A DNA stretch of 64,000 nt. Source: Winogradskya humida (GTDB lineage Bacteria; Actinomycetota; Actinomycetes; Mycobacteriales; Micromonosporaceae). Of the stretch, positions 1 to 7,987 are shown in pieces. Location of the stretch: contig NZ_BOMN01000088.1 of NCBI RefSeq assembly GCF_016862215.1, forward strand, positions 1 through 64,000. Direction: 5' to 3'. The notes under the pieces were generated by a model that was not told the DNA's origin, did no database searches, and saw nothing but the letters and a program-made list of their open reading frames with translations. A program made the translations under genes and the position numbers. Within the stretch, counting starts at the first letter, position 1. Each line of letters starts with the position of its first letter.

Positions 1-1
1 T

Positions 2-1383
2 CTGTCAAGAAAACGGTGTAACCCAGGTTGTTGAAAGTTAGCGGCGGGCTGCGGCGAGGCGGCCTTCGAAGGTCATCTCGAAGGCGTTGAGGGCTGGTTT
101 CCAGCGCATGGTCCAGCGTTTACGGCCCTGGCCGGTCGGGTCGAGGCTCATCACGGCGAGGTAGACGCACTTCAACGCGGCGGCCTCGTTCGGGAAGTGG
201 CCCCGGGCGCGGACGGCCCGCCGGATCCGGGCGTTCACGCTCTCGATCGCGTTGGTCGAACAGATCACGGTGCGGATCTCGGCGTCGAAGGCCAGAAACG
301 GCACGAACTCCGCCCACGCGTTGCGCCAGAGCCGGATGATCGCTGGATACGTCGTGCCCCAGGCCTCGGCGAACTCATCGAAACGGGCCTGCGCCGCGGC
401 CTCCGTGGGCGCGGTGTAGACGGGTTTGAGGGCCTTGGCGATCTCCGCCCAGTGCTGCCGGCCGGCGTAGCGGAACGAGGCCCTGAGCAGGTGAATCACA
501 CAGGTCTGGACCACGGCGAGGGGCCAGGTCGCCGCGATTGCGTCGGGCAGGCCCTTCAACCCGTCACACACGACCATGCAGGCGTCTTCAACGCCACGGT
601 TCTTGAGCTCGGTCAGCACCTGCAGCCAGAACTTGGCGCCCTCACCGCCGTCGCCGGCCCATAACCCGAGGATGTCGCGGGTGCCGTCGACGGTCACGGC
701 CAAAGCGACGTAGATGGGCCGGTTCGCGACCTTGCCGTCGCGGATCTTCACGTGAATAGCATCGAGGAAGACCACTGGATAAACGGCGTCGAGGGGCCGG
801 TTCTGCCACTCGCTCATCCCCTCGATGACTTTGTCGGTGATCGTGGAGATCGTCTGCCGGGACACGTCCGCGCCATAGACCTCTGCCAGGTGCGCGGAGA
901 TTTCTCCGGTCGTCAATCCCTTGGCGGACAACGAGATCACCATGTCTTCGACCCCGGACAGCCGACGTTGCCGCTTCTTCACAATCTGAGGTTCGAAGCT
1001 GCCCTCACGGTCACGTGGCACGGTGATCTCCACCGGGCCGACCTCCGTCAGCACCGTCTTGGCCCGGGCACCGTTACGGGAGTTCAGACCATTGTTCCCG
1101 GCCGGGTCACCCCTGTCATAGCCGAGGTGGTCAGTGATCTCCCCGTCCAGGGCGGCCTCGATCACCCGCTTCGTCAACTGCTGCAGCAGACCACCATCAC
1201 CGGTCAGCTGCAGGCCCGCCGCGCGGGCCTGCTCGACCAACTGGCCGACCAGCACCGCGTCCACACCCTCGGCCGGCGTCACCGCCGGCTTCTTCTTCGC
1301 CACCGCGGAAGTATCCACGGTCATCGTCATCTCAGTCATCAGGTGCTGCTCCTTGATCAGGAGTTACACCGTTCTTTTTACAG
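2..1383 (-). mobile_element. IS256-family insertion sequence
   Basis: A complete insertion sequence with one transposase gene. The left end (2-22) reads CTGTCAAGAAAACGGTGTAAC; the right end (1363-1383), reverse-complemented, reads CTGTAAAAAGAACGGTGTAAC. These are 21-bp imperfect terminal inverted repeats with three or four mismatches. Only one base lies to the left of the element, so the target duplication expected for this family cannot be checked. The right end lies inside the 3' end of an acetyltransferase gene. Confidence 0.9.
38..1339 (-). CDS. IS256-family transposase
   Basis: DDE transposase of 433 residues, the usual length for the mutator/IS256 family. It catalyses cut-and-paste or copy transposition of the surrounding element. 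The characteristic elements are visible: the zinc-finger-like N-terminal half ending in GPVEITVPRDREGSFEP, the first catalytic Asp in YPVVFLDAIHVKIRDG, the second in MVVCDGLKGLPDAI followed by the QTCVIHLLRAS signature, and the final Glu in CSTNAIESVNARIRRAVR. All three acidic residues are intact and there is no frameshift, so the copy is probably active. The ATG at 1339 lies 24 bases inside the right terminal repeat. Confidence 0.95.
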   Translation of the reverse strand: MTEMTMTVDTSAVAKKKPAVTPAEGVDAVLVGQLVEQARAAGLQLTGDGGLLQQLTKRVIEAALDGEITDHLGYDRGDPAGNNGLNSRNGARAKTVLTEVGPVEITVPRDREGSFEPQIVKKRQRRLSGVEDMVISLSAKGLTTGEISAHLAEVYGADVSRQTISTITDKVIEGMSEWQNRPLDAVYPVVFLDAIHVKIRDGKVANRPIYVALAVTVDGTRDILGLWAGDGGEGAKFWLQVLTELKNRGVEDACMVVCDGLKGLPDAIAATWPLAVVQTCVIHLLRASFRYAGRQHWAEIAKALKPVYTAPTEAAAQARFDEFAEAWGTTYPAIIRLWRNAWAEFVPFLAFDAEIRTVICSTNAIESVNARIRRAVRARGHFPNEAAALKCVYLAVMSLDPTGQGRKRWTMRWKPALNAFEMTFEGRLAAARR

Positions 1384-1837
1384 TCCCTCCGCTCGCCTCG
1401 AACCCGAGTGACCGGTACAGGTCATGTGCGCCGTCGATCGCATGCCTCTTGTGCGTCAGCAGTTGGACCTTGAAGCACGACTTGCGACGGGCAGTGTCAA
1501 GAACGCTTTCGAGCATGAGTCTTGCTACCCCTCGCCGGCGATGGTCATATCGAACAACGACGGCCTCGACGAAGGCCGTCGGACGACAGTTGTAGGTGAT
1601 GGTCGGCAGGATTGACAGGCATGCCGTGCCGACCGGCCTTCCGTCGGACTCGGCGTGGTAGACCGTCACATCGGGGCTGTCGGCGATCCGGCGCCACATC
1701 GCGATTTGCCGATCTGAGGGAGCTGCCGCGGGGGCAGGTAGTTCCGGTGGCCGGCTGGATTGGTTTTCTGGCAGTATTTCCAGTACCGATGCAAGGTCGC
1801 CGTCCGTGGCAGGACGCACCGAGTACAAGTGAGCCAT
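1364..1837 (-). CDS. GNAT N-acetyltransferase, 3' end replaced by IS sequence
   Basis: A GNAT-fold acetyltransferase of 157 residues that would move an acetyl group from acetyl-CoA to an unknown amine. The acetyl-CoA-binding stretch is visible as VVVRYDHRRRGVARLMLESV (about residues 93-112), followed by the typical late motif DLYRSLGFEAS. The last five residues (VKRTV) and the TAA stop are encoded by the right terminal repeat of the adjacent IS256 element, so the original C-terminal strand has been lost. The catalytic core is intact and the protein may fold, but it could equally be dead. The ATG at 1837 gives a normal N-terminus (MAHLYSVRPATDGD). Substrate unknown. Confidence 0.75.
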   Translation of the reverse strand: MAHLYSVRPATDGDLASVLEILPENQSSRPPELPAPAAAPSDRQIAMWRRIADSPDVTVYHAESDGRPVGTACLSILPTITYNCRPTAFVEAVVVRYDHRRRGVARLMLESVLDTARRKSCFKVQLLTHKRHAIDGAHDLYRSLGFEASGGTVKRTV

Positions 1838-2129
1838 ACATCGAGTATCCCGTCGGCCGACTCGCTTGTTCAGACGCCCGCATTGCCGCCTATCGGGCTC
1901 CGGCGGTGCGACCTGGCAAGAACATGGCCATGATCGAGTTGGCAGTCCACGATGTGATGAGCCGCCGGGAAGGCCTGGCCGGACACGTTCGGGATGCTCT
2001 TGCCGTCGCGGGGCTTCCCGGCGTCGCTGCGAACATGAGCCCTCGGCTGATCATCGGAGGTGCCCCGGTCCGGGTCGACAAACTCGCGGACTGCCATGCG
2101 CCGGATCTTCCGCGGACGAAGCCATGCGG
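1838..2129. other. Stretch without a recognisable gene
   Basis: About 290 bp between the truncated acetyltransferase and the last gene of the PQQ operon. Open frames cross it on both strands, but their translations are Arg/Pro/Ala-rich and resemble nothing I know. No hairpin with a T-run, tRNA or repeat is apparent. It may hold the promoter of the acetyltransferase gene and the end of the PQQ transcript. Confidence 0.4.
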
Positions 2130-2747
2130 TCAGCCCTTGGTGTCCAGCGCGCCTGACCGCAGCCGGTCCAGGTAGGCGTCGGCGCCGAGCAGGCGGTCCT
2201 GGGCGCCGGGGCGGTGCAGGTCGAGGCGGCCGTCGGCGTGCAACCGCAGCGTTGTGGTCGCTGTCCGCTCCCCCGGCGCGTCCGGACCGGAATCCAGCAC
2301 CGGCACGTCGGCCGGGAACATCGCGCGGGCCGCGGCTGCCGTGGCGGCTGGTGGGCTGCCGGAGCGGTTGGCGCTGCTCACGTAGAGCAGCGGGTGACCG
2401 GCGACAAGCGGCGACTGCGCGCCGAACAGCAGTGTCCAGCCGTCTCGGGTGGCCGGGGCCAGGAAATCGGGGACAGAGCGCATCGGCAGCAGCAGCGTCA
2501 CCAGCTCCTCCCGCAGCAACCGGCGGGCCAGCGCGGCGGAAGCAGAAGCGGGATCCAGGGCCGAAAAAGCCAGCACCGATGCGAGGGTCTCGTCGTCGTG
2601 GCACCAGAGGGCGACCGCCTGGTCGGCGGGGCGGCCTTTGGCGCGGTTGACCGCAGCAGGGACCCGCGCGGTGACGACGTAGGTCAGCGGGAACGGGTTG
2701 GGTAGGACAACCGCACCACCGGCCAGCAGCACCTCGTCAAGGTTCAC
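2130..2747 (-). CDS. YrdC/Sua5-like protein, last gene of the PQQ operon
   Basis: A 205-residue protein with the YrdC/Sua5/YciO fold. Members of this family use ATP, bicarbonate and threonine to make threonylcarbamoyl-AMP for tRNA t6A. Signals are the early KGRPADQAVALW segment (the family's K-x-R nucleotide/Thr region) and the SSANRSGSPP motif (family SANxSG) near residue 140. The GTG start at 2747 overlaps the pqqB stop in GTGA, so it is translationally coupled to PQQ synthesis. A housekeeping TsaC would not normally sit here, and the protein is shorter than full Sua5. It may be a paralogue with a specialised role; that is inference. Confidence 0.7.
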   Translation of the reverse strand: MNLDEVLLAGGAVVLPNPFPLTYVVTARVPAAVNRAKGRPADQAVALWCHDDETLASVLAFSALDPASASAALARRLLREELVTLLLPMRSVPDFLAPATRDGWTLLFGAQSPLVAGHPLLYVSSANRSGSPPAATAAAARAMFPADVPVLDSGPDAPGERTATTTLRLHADGRLDLHRPGAQDRLLGADAYLDRLRSGALDTKG

Positions 2748-3598
2748 CCCAGGAGTTTGGCAGAGAGCTCCCCCGCCTCGGGCGCGATGAGGGCACCCGC
2801 GGCCGTGACCGTGGTGTGTTCCGGGGTGCCTTCCCACGCGGCGGGGTTGGTGTTGTTGAGGTGGGTGTAGATGTACGTGGCGCCGCCGTCGAGCAGCGGC
2901 AACGAGTCGACCATCGGGAGGTGGCCCATGGCTCGGGCGCTGCGGCCGACCATTTCGTCCTCGCGGTAGAAGGTGCCGTCCAGGATGACCACGTCGGCGC
3001 CAAGGCCCGCCTCGGTGAACGCCTCGCTCCAGGACGGCAGGCAGGGCGCGTAGAGCAGGGTGCCGCCCGGGCCGGTGATCCGGTAGCCGACCACCCAGTC
3101 GGGGGAATCCGGGGCCGTCGCCGCGTAGCGGGGTTTCTTGGTGCCGAGGGACACGGCGGTGACGGTCAGGCCGCCGTCGAGGTCGAACGGCTTGCCCGGC
3201 ACGACCACCTGGGTGGAGACAGTGGTGTACGCGCCGGCGAGCGCGATTGACGGCGTCACGTCCAGCACCGGCGACGTCGCGTGGACGGTGAGGGATTCCG
3301 CTTCGCGCAGTGCCGCGAGGCCCAGCGTGTGGTCCAGCTCCGCGCTGGTGAAGAGCACGCCGCGGACGGGGGTGCGGCGGGTGCCGGGTGGTGGGGTGAG
3401 TGCGGGGGTGCGCAGGAGCTGCGTACGGATATCGGGGGAGGCGTTGAGCAGCCACCAGGCGGAACCGTCGCCGGTGACCGCGAGCCCGTCCTGGGTCCGG
3501 GTGTGGCCCTCGTGGCGGGCGCGGACGCAGCTGGGGCAGCCGCAGTTCCATTGGGGCAGGCCACCACCGGCGGCGGTGCCGAGGAACAGAACTCTCAA
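2744..3598 (-). CDS. pqqB: PqqB, PQQ biosynthesis metallo-beta-lactamase-fold protein
   Basis: PqqB of 284 residues, a little shorter than proteobacterial homologues (about 300). PqqB is a metallo-beta-lactamase-fold oxygenase thought to hydroxylate the crosslinked Glu-Tyr intermediate in pyrroloquinoline quinone synthesis. Recognisable features are the N-terminal LFLGTAAGGGLPQWNC segment with the adjacent CGCPSC pair, the SAELDHTLGL stretch, the ILDGTFYREDE segment and the late THLNNTNP motif. The start is a TTG at 3598 that overlaps the pqqDE stop (TTGA). It sits in the middle of a tightly coupled pqq operon. Confidence 0.92.
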   Translation of the reverse strand: MRVLFLGTAAGGGLPQWNCGCPSCVRARHEGHTRTQDGLAVTGDGSAWWLLNASPDIRTQLLRTPALTPPPGTRRTPVRGVLFTSAELDHTLGLAALREAESLTVHATSPVLDVTPSIALAGAYTTVSTQVVVPGKPFDLDGGLTVTAVSLGTKKPRYAATAPDSPDWVVGYRITGPGGTLLYAPCLPSWSEAFTEAGLGADVVILDGTFYREDEMVGRSARAMGHLPMVDSLPLLDGGATYIYTHLNNTNPAAWEGTPEHTTVTAAGALIAPEAGELSAKLLG

Positions 3599-4977
3599 GG
3601 GAACCGCCTCGGCTGCAGCGGGGGCACCGGACCCGTACCGGCAAGAATGTCGTCGATCGTGCCATGGTCGGGCGACAGGGAACAGACCGGGTCGGTCGCG
3701 GCCGGATCACCCGTCAGCTGGTACGCCTGGCAGCGGCAGCCGCCCAGGTCGATGTCCCGCAGAGCGCAGCTCTGGCACGGCTCCGGCATCCAGTGCGTGC
3801 CCCGGAACCGGTTGAACGACGCGGAGCGGTACCAGATGTCCGCCAGACTCCGCGTGCCGACGTTCTCGACGGTCATTCCGGGCAGCTGCGCCGCGGCGAG
3901 GCACGGCAGCACGTCACCGTTGGGGGCCACGACCAGCTGCCTGCTCCCCCACCCCTGCATACAGGGCTTGGGGGTACGCGTGTGCAGGTCCGGTTGCACG
4001 TAGACGATCTCCAGTGTGTCGCCGTACCGCCGCTGCACCTCCCCCGCTTGCGCAGCGGCCCGCGAGACCTGCGCGGCACTCGGCATGAGAGCGGCCCGGT
4101 TCCGCAGCCCCCAGCCGTAGAACTGCGTGTGCGCCAGTTCGAGTCGGGAGGCGCCGAGCGCGACGGCCTGCGCGGCGATGTCGAGGACCCGGTCGGCGTT
4201 GAGAGCGTGCAGCACGACATTGACGGTCAGCGGCAACCCGCACGCGCGCACCCTCGCCGCCGCCGCCCTCTTGCGCTCGATCGCGTCGAGGCCGGCGATG
4301 TGCCGGGCCGAGGCCGGGTCGCTGTCCTGCACGGAGAGCTGCACGTGGCTCAGCCCGGCCTCGGCGAGCGCCTCCATGCGGCCTTCCGCCAGGGGGATGC
4401 CGCTGGTGATCAGGTTGGTGTAGAGGCCGAGCGCACTGGCGTGGGCCACGAGGTCGACGAGGTCACGGCGCAGCAGCGGCTCCCCGCCGGACAGGTGCAG
4501 CTGCAGCACGCCGAGCGCGGCCGCCTGATCGAGCACGCCGAGCCACTGAGCGCGGGAAAGCTCGTCGCGGTAGCCGGCTGTCTGCACGGGGTTGGAGCAG
4601 TAGAAGCACTGCAGCGGGCACCGGTAGGTCAGCTCGGCCAGCATCCCCACCGGCACGGGATCCGGCGGCGCATCGGCGACCGGTCGCGCCGCCGGCCCGG
4701 CGAAGACCCCGCGACCACCGGCTGTGACCAGCCGCCGCCTTACAAGATCATCCAGAAGATCGACCACCGCGGACACCGGCACGTCGTCATAGTCACGGCC
4801 GAGGTCGGCTGCGATCTCCTGGACCGTACGCACACCGTCGCACAGCCGGACCACGTCGGCGGCCGTCTCGTTGAGCAGCAGCACGCCCTCGGGGAACAGC
4901 AGGGCGTCCCCGCCCCGCACCCGGTCGTGGGTGAACACCACCCCGGGCCGCAGCCCGGGCACCTCGGTGGCCCTCAT
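3595..4977 (-). CDS. pqqDE: PqqD-PqqE fusion, radical SAM enzyme with its peptide chaperone
   Basis: A 460-residue fusion. Residues 1 to about 92 are a PqqD-like RiPP recognition domain (LLLNETAADVVRLCDG, then a helical DVPVSAVVDLLDDLVRR stretch). From about residue 108 the protein is PqqE: the radical-SAM cluster CPLQCFYC has C120, C124 and C127, HLSGGEPLLR follows, and a C-terminal SPASM region carries CMQGWG, LPCLAA and CQSCALRDIDLGGCRC. PqqE links Glu and Tyr of PqqA with a C-C bond, and PqqD presents the peptide. Fusion makes a separate pqqD unnecessary. ATG at 4977 overlaps the pqqC stop (ATGA). Confidence 0.93.
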   Translation of the reverse strand: MRATEVPGLRPGVVFTHDRVRGGDALLFPEGVLLLNETAADVVRLCDGVRTVQEIAADLGRDYDDVPVSAVVDLLDDLVRRRLVTAGGRGVFAGPAARPVADAPPDPVPVGMLAELTYRCPLQCFYCSNPVQTAGYRDELSRAQWLGVLDQAAALGVLQLHLSGGEPLLRRDLVDLVAHASALGLYTNLITSGIPLAEGRMEALAEAGLSHVQLSVQDSDPASARHIAGLDAIERKRAAAARVRACGLPLTVNVVLHALNADRVLDIAAQAVALGASRLELAHTQFYGWGLRNRAALMPSAAQVSRAAAQAGEVQRRYGDTLEIVYVQPDLHTRTPKPCMQGWGSRQLVVAPNGDVLPCLAAAQLPGMTVENVGTRSLADIWYRSASFNRFRGTHWMPEPCQSCALRDIDLGGCRCQAYQLTGDPAATDPVCSLSPDHGTIDDILAGTGPVPPLQPRRFP

Positions 4978-5735
4978 CGCGGACCGTTAGGTTGTGTGCA
5001 ATTAAATTGTGCACAATTTAATTGCACACAACTAAATTGTGCACAACTCGACGCGTAGTCGACGGCGTCGAGGATCGCGCCGAGCACGTCGCACTTGAAC
5101 GCGAGCGCCGCGATCGAAGCCTCCTGCTGCTCCCGGGTCACCGAGTGCGTCAGCACCACGTCGAGTGTCCACGAGCTGTCCTGCTCCACGACCGGGATCC
5201 GGGAGTCGAAGTAGGCCATCCCCTCGGGGGCGATCCAGTCGTAGTGCTCCCGCCACGCCTGCACCCGCGCGGTCATGTGCTGCGGCGAGAACAGCTCGGT
5301 CAGTGCCGCGGCGGCGCCTTCCAGCCAGGGCCGGGTCCGGCAGAACGCGACGTACGCGTCCACCGCGAACCGGGTGCCGCGCAGCACGTGCCGCTCGTCG
5401 AGCAGCTCCTCGCGGGACAGCCCGACCGCCTCGCCGAGCACGATCCAGTCGTGCAGCCCGCCCTCGGCCGCCGTCTGCCCGTCCTGGTAGCTGATCCGGC
5501 CGAGCCAGCGGCGGCGGATCTCCGGCAGCGGGCAGTTCGCGACGATGGCGGCGTTCTTCTGCGACAGGTGCCGCTGGTAGTACCAGCGGTTCGCGACCCA
5601 CGAGCGGATCTCCTGCGGGCCGCACCCGCCGGCGTGCAGGCGGACATGGAACGGATGCTTGTCCCAGTACCTGCGCGACAGCGCGTGCAGCTCCGCGGAG
5701 AGCTCCTCGCGGGTCAGCGGCCGGCGTTCAGCCAC
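4974..5735 (-). CDS. pqqC: PqqC, pyrroloquinoline-quinone synthase with repeat-encoded tail
   Basis: PqqC of 253 residues, the cofactorless oxidase that performs the last ring closure and oxidation to PQQ. Typical segments are the YWDKHPFHVRLHAG stretch near residue 23, ANRWYYQRHLSQKNAAI, SYQDGQTAAEGGLHDWI and the late THSVTREQQEASIAALAFKCD. The conserved part ends about residue 230 (AILDAVDYASS). The last ~22 residues are Cys/Gln/Asn-rich and come from an AT-rich tandem repeat (4991-5048), giving CAQFS, CVQLN, CAQFN and CTQPN. The start is a GTG at 5735 that overlaps the end of pqqA by 22 bases; a later start is possible. Confidence 0.92.
   Translation of the reverse strand: MAERRPLTREELSAELHALSRRYWDKHPFHVRLHAGGCGPQEIRSWVANRWYYQRHLSQKNAAIVANCPLPEIRRRWLGRISYQDGQTAAEGGLHDWIVLGEAVGLSREELLDERHVLRGTRFAVDAYVAFCRTRPWLEGAAAALTELFSPQHMTARVQAWREHYDWIAPEGMAYFDSRIPVVEQDSSWTLDVVLTHSVTREQQEASIAALAFKCDVLGAILDAVDYASSCAQFSCVQLNCAQFNCTQPNGPR
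4991..5048. repeat. 15-bp AT-rich palindromic tandem repeat, copy A
   Basis: Four consecutive 15-bp units: GTTGTGTGCAATTAA, ATTGTGCACAATTTA, ATTGCACACAACTAA and ATTGTGCACAACT(CG). Each contains TTGTGCACAA or a variant, itself a palindrome. The array is strikingly AT-rich for this genome and lies at the 3' end of pqqC, 14 bases before the pqqDE start. A second four-unit array of the same consensus lies at 26016-26075. Read as RNA, the units can pair with each other. It could be an operator cluster, a translational control element or a mobile mini-repeat. Confidence 0.9.
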
Positions 5736-5842
5736 GGACCGGTGTCACCGGAGTAGGCGGACACCTCGGGACGGGCCTCGAGACACGTCACCACGGGCTT
5801 CTTCCAGACCTTTTTCGTCTTCGGAGCGGACTTCACAGACAT
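5714..5842 (-). CDS. pqqA: PqqA, PQQ precursor peptide (short gene)
   Basis: A 42-residue peptide starting at ATG 5842, seven bases after a strong GGAGG ribosome-binding site. The N-terminal part is Lys-rich and carries VWKKPVV, matching the WKKP start of classical PqqA. It ends with EARPEVSAYSGDTG: Glu26 and Tyr30 have the E-x3-Y spacing that PqqE crosslinks. The peptide is longer than the ~23 residues of proteobacterial PqqA. Position between the quinoprotein gene and pqqC and an overlap of 22 bases with pqqC support the call. PQQ is built from this Glu and Tyr. Confidence 0.88.
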   Translation of the reverse strand: MSVKSAPKTKKVWKKPVVTCLEARPEVSAYSGDTGPWLNAGR

Positions 5843-5853
5843 TTCGACCTCCA

Positions 5854-7971
5854 TTAGTAGACGACGATCTTGCCGGTATTCTGGGGGTAGACCGAGTCGT
5901 TGTAGAAGTACGTGCCCGGGGTCGCGAAAATGTGCGTGGCGGACTGGCCCGGCATGAGCACGCCGGTGTCGAACTCGTTGTCGAAGAACGATACCGCCGC
6001 GTGGGCGCCGGCGTTACCCACGGGATTGATAAACGTCACTTCGCTTCCCACGGGTACGCGGAGGTGCTGCGGCGCCATCGCGTTCTGTGCCACCAGATTC
6101 TCGGTGGGCCCGGGCTGCCCCGTGGTGGCGTTCCAGACGCGGCCGAGCACGACTGTGGACGTACCCGTGACGGCGGTTGTCCTGATGTCGTTGCGCTTCG
6201 CGGGTGGGACCGGGGTGGCCGCCGGCGCGACCGTGCCACCCAGTTTGAAGGCCCACAGGTGGTCGCCGCGCGGGATGTCGGGGTAGGGCAGGCCGTTGCC
6301 CCCGGCGAACACCGCGATGTACTGCTCGCCGTCGATCTCGTACGCGATCGGGCTCGTGTGCACGCCCGCGCCGGTCTGGAAGCTCCACAGCGTTTCGCCG
6401 GTCTCGTCGTTCATCGCGTGCAGCAGCCCGTCCGGGCCACCCTGGAACATCACCCGGCCCGCCGTGGTCAGGATGCCGTTGCCGTGCGCGAGGGACCACT
6501 CGCCGTCCTTCGTCCAGACGGGGGTGTTGGTACGCGGATCCACGGCCGCGATCCCGCCCGCGAAGAACTCCCCGAGCGGGCGCGACGTGTTGACCCGGCC
6601 CTCGCGGGCGTTGGAGAACCCGGAGTTGATCAGCCCGTACCCGACGTAGATCCAGCCGGTGAACGGGTTGAACGACAGGTGTGCCCAGTCCGCGCCGCCG
6701 CCCGCGCCCGGGAAGATGATGGTGGGCCGGTCCCAGTGCGGCGTGTAGAGCCCGCCGAATTCGTAGAACGGCACCGGCCGGGTGGCGTTGTCGAAGCGCG
6801 GCGCCTGCGGCGTGAAGGGTTCGCCGCCGGGGAACGGCTGGGTCGCGGCGGTCTTCTGGCGTACGTCCTGCTCGACCGGCCGTTCCTCCATCCCGTGCAC
6901 GGCTTCCCCGGTGCGGCGGTCGAGGATGTAGTACATGCCGACCTTGCTGCCGTAGACCACGACCTTGCGCAGCCGGCCGCCGATCCGGATGTCGGCGAGC
7001 ACCGGGGCCATGACGTTGTCCATGTCCCAGATGTCGTGGTGCACCGACTGGAAGTGCCAGCGTCGTTTGCCGGTCTTCGCGTCGATGGCGACGATCGAGT
7101 TGGCGAACAGGTTGTCCCCGGCCCGGGACGATCCGTCCGTACGCGGGTACGGCCCGGAGAACGTCCAGTAGACGAGCCCGAGCTCCGGGTCGATCGCCGG
7201 ATGGATCCACGGGACGGCTCCGCCGGTCTTCCAGGAGTCGCCCTCCCACGAGTCGTTGCCGAACTGGCCCTCGCCCGGGGCGCCCCAGAAGATCCAGGCG
7301 ATCTCCCCGGTGGCGGCGTGCAGGGCGTACGCGCGACCGCGGGCTCCGCCGGTGCTGCCCTGCATTCCCACGTAGATAAGGCCGTCGTGATAAACCACTG
7401 CGCCGGCGAGGGTGCCCGTGGCGCCGCCGCACTGACCGTTCTGCGGGTCGCAGCCGCTGTCCATGCCGCCCTCGGCATCGGTGATCAGCTGTTTCTGCCA
7501 GAGGATCGCGCCGGTGCGCTGGTCGAGGGCGTAGACGATGTTGGCGCCCGAGGTGGAGTAGACCCGGCCCTCGCCGAGCGCGACACCGCGCATGTTCGTG
7601 GTGCGCGTACCCACATTGGTCTTCCATCTGATCGCGCCTGTCCGGCCGTCGACGGCGAAGACGTTCTGCTGGGTGGTCTGCACGTAGAGCACACCGTTCT
7701 GCACGACGGCGGTGCTCTGCTGCGCCTGGGCGGTGCTGCCGCCCTCCAGGTTGGTGTGCCAGGCGCCGCCGAGCCGGTTGATCGTCCGCCGGGAGATCTG
7801 CTTGAGCGGCGAGTGGTTCTGGTTGCCGAGATCGCCGCAGACCTTGGGGAAGTCCCGGCCCGGCGCCGCAAATGGCTGCTTGGGGACGAACGCGGAGGCG
7901 GATTCGGGGGTGCCGACCGCGACGGCGGCGGCGCCCGCTCCGGTGGTGGCGAGGAACTTACGTCGGTCCAT
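5854..7971 (-). CDS. PQQ-dependent (quinoprotein) dehydrogenase with C-terminal cupredoxin domain
   Basis: An exported PQQ-dependent alcohol-dehydrogenase-like enzyme of 705 residues. I chose ATG 7971 because a GGGAGG site sits 7 bases upstream and the protein then begins MDRRKFLATTGAGAAAVAVG, a Tat signal; an ATG seven codons earlier has no such site. Beta-propeller blades are seen as repeated A-x-D-x-x-TG-x-x-x-W segments (AVDGRTGAIRWKT, ALDQRTGAILWQK, AIDAKTGKRRW, ILDRRTGEAV, AMNDETGETLWSF). No cytochrome c CxxCH is present. Instead the last ~70 residues form a cupredoxin-like domain (PVGSEVTFINPVG, MPGQSATHIFATPGTYFYN), a possible built-in copper electron acceptor, though the usual Cys ligand is not evident. 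The pqq genes follow within 12 bases. Confidence 0.88.
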   Translation of the reverse strand: MDRRKFLATTGAGAAAVAVGTPESASAFVPKQPFAAPGRDFPKVCGDLGNQNHSPLKQISRRTINRLGGAWHTNLEGGSTAQAQQSTAVVQNGVLYVQTTQQNVFAVDGRTGAIRWKTNVGTRTTNMRGVALGEGRVYSTSGANIVYALDQRTGAILWQKQLITDAEGGMDSGCDPQNGQCGGATGTLAGAVVYHDGLIYVGMQGSTGGARGRAYALHAATGEIAWIFWGAPGEGQFGNDSWEGDSWKTGGAVPWIHPAIDPELGLVYWTFSGPYPRTDGSSRAGDNLFANSIVAIDAKTGKRRWHFQSVHHDIWDMDNVMAPVLADIRIGGRLRKVVVYGSKVGMYYILDRRTGEAVHGMEERPVEQDVRQKTAATQPFPGGEPFTPQAPRFDNATRPVPFYEFGGLYTPHWDRPTIIFPGAGGGADWAHLSFNPFTGWIYVGYGLINSGFSNAREGRVNTSRPLGEFFAGGIAAVDPRTNTPVWTKDGEWSLAHGNGILTTAGRVMFQGGPDGLLHAMNDETGETLWSFQTGAGVHTSPIAYEIDGEQYIAVFAGGNGLPYPDIPRGDHLWAFKLGGTVAPAATPVPPAKRNDIRTTAVTGTSTVVLGRVWNATTGQPGPTENLVAQNAMAPQHLRVPVGSEVTFINPVGNAGAHAAVSFFDNEFDTGVLMPGQSATHIFATPGTYFYNDSVYPQNTGKIVVY

Positions 7972-7987
7972 CAGGCGGACCTCCCAT

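Noticed and set aside
1870-2604. Frames covering 1.87-2.6 kb as additional genes
   Set aside because: They overlap the YrdC-like gene in another frame and are Arg/Pro/Gly-rich.
4991-5048. PqqC tail as a genuine pentapeptide-repeat domain
   Set aside because: Only four units, and the same DNA is read in another frame in the NRPS. The periodicity belongs to the DNA repeat, not to a beta-helix.
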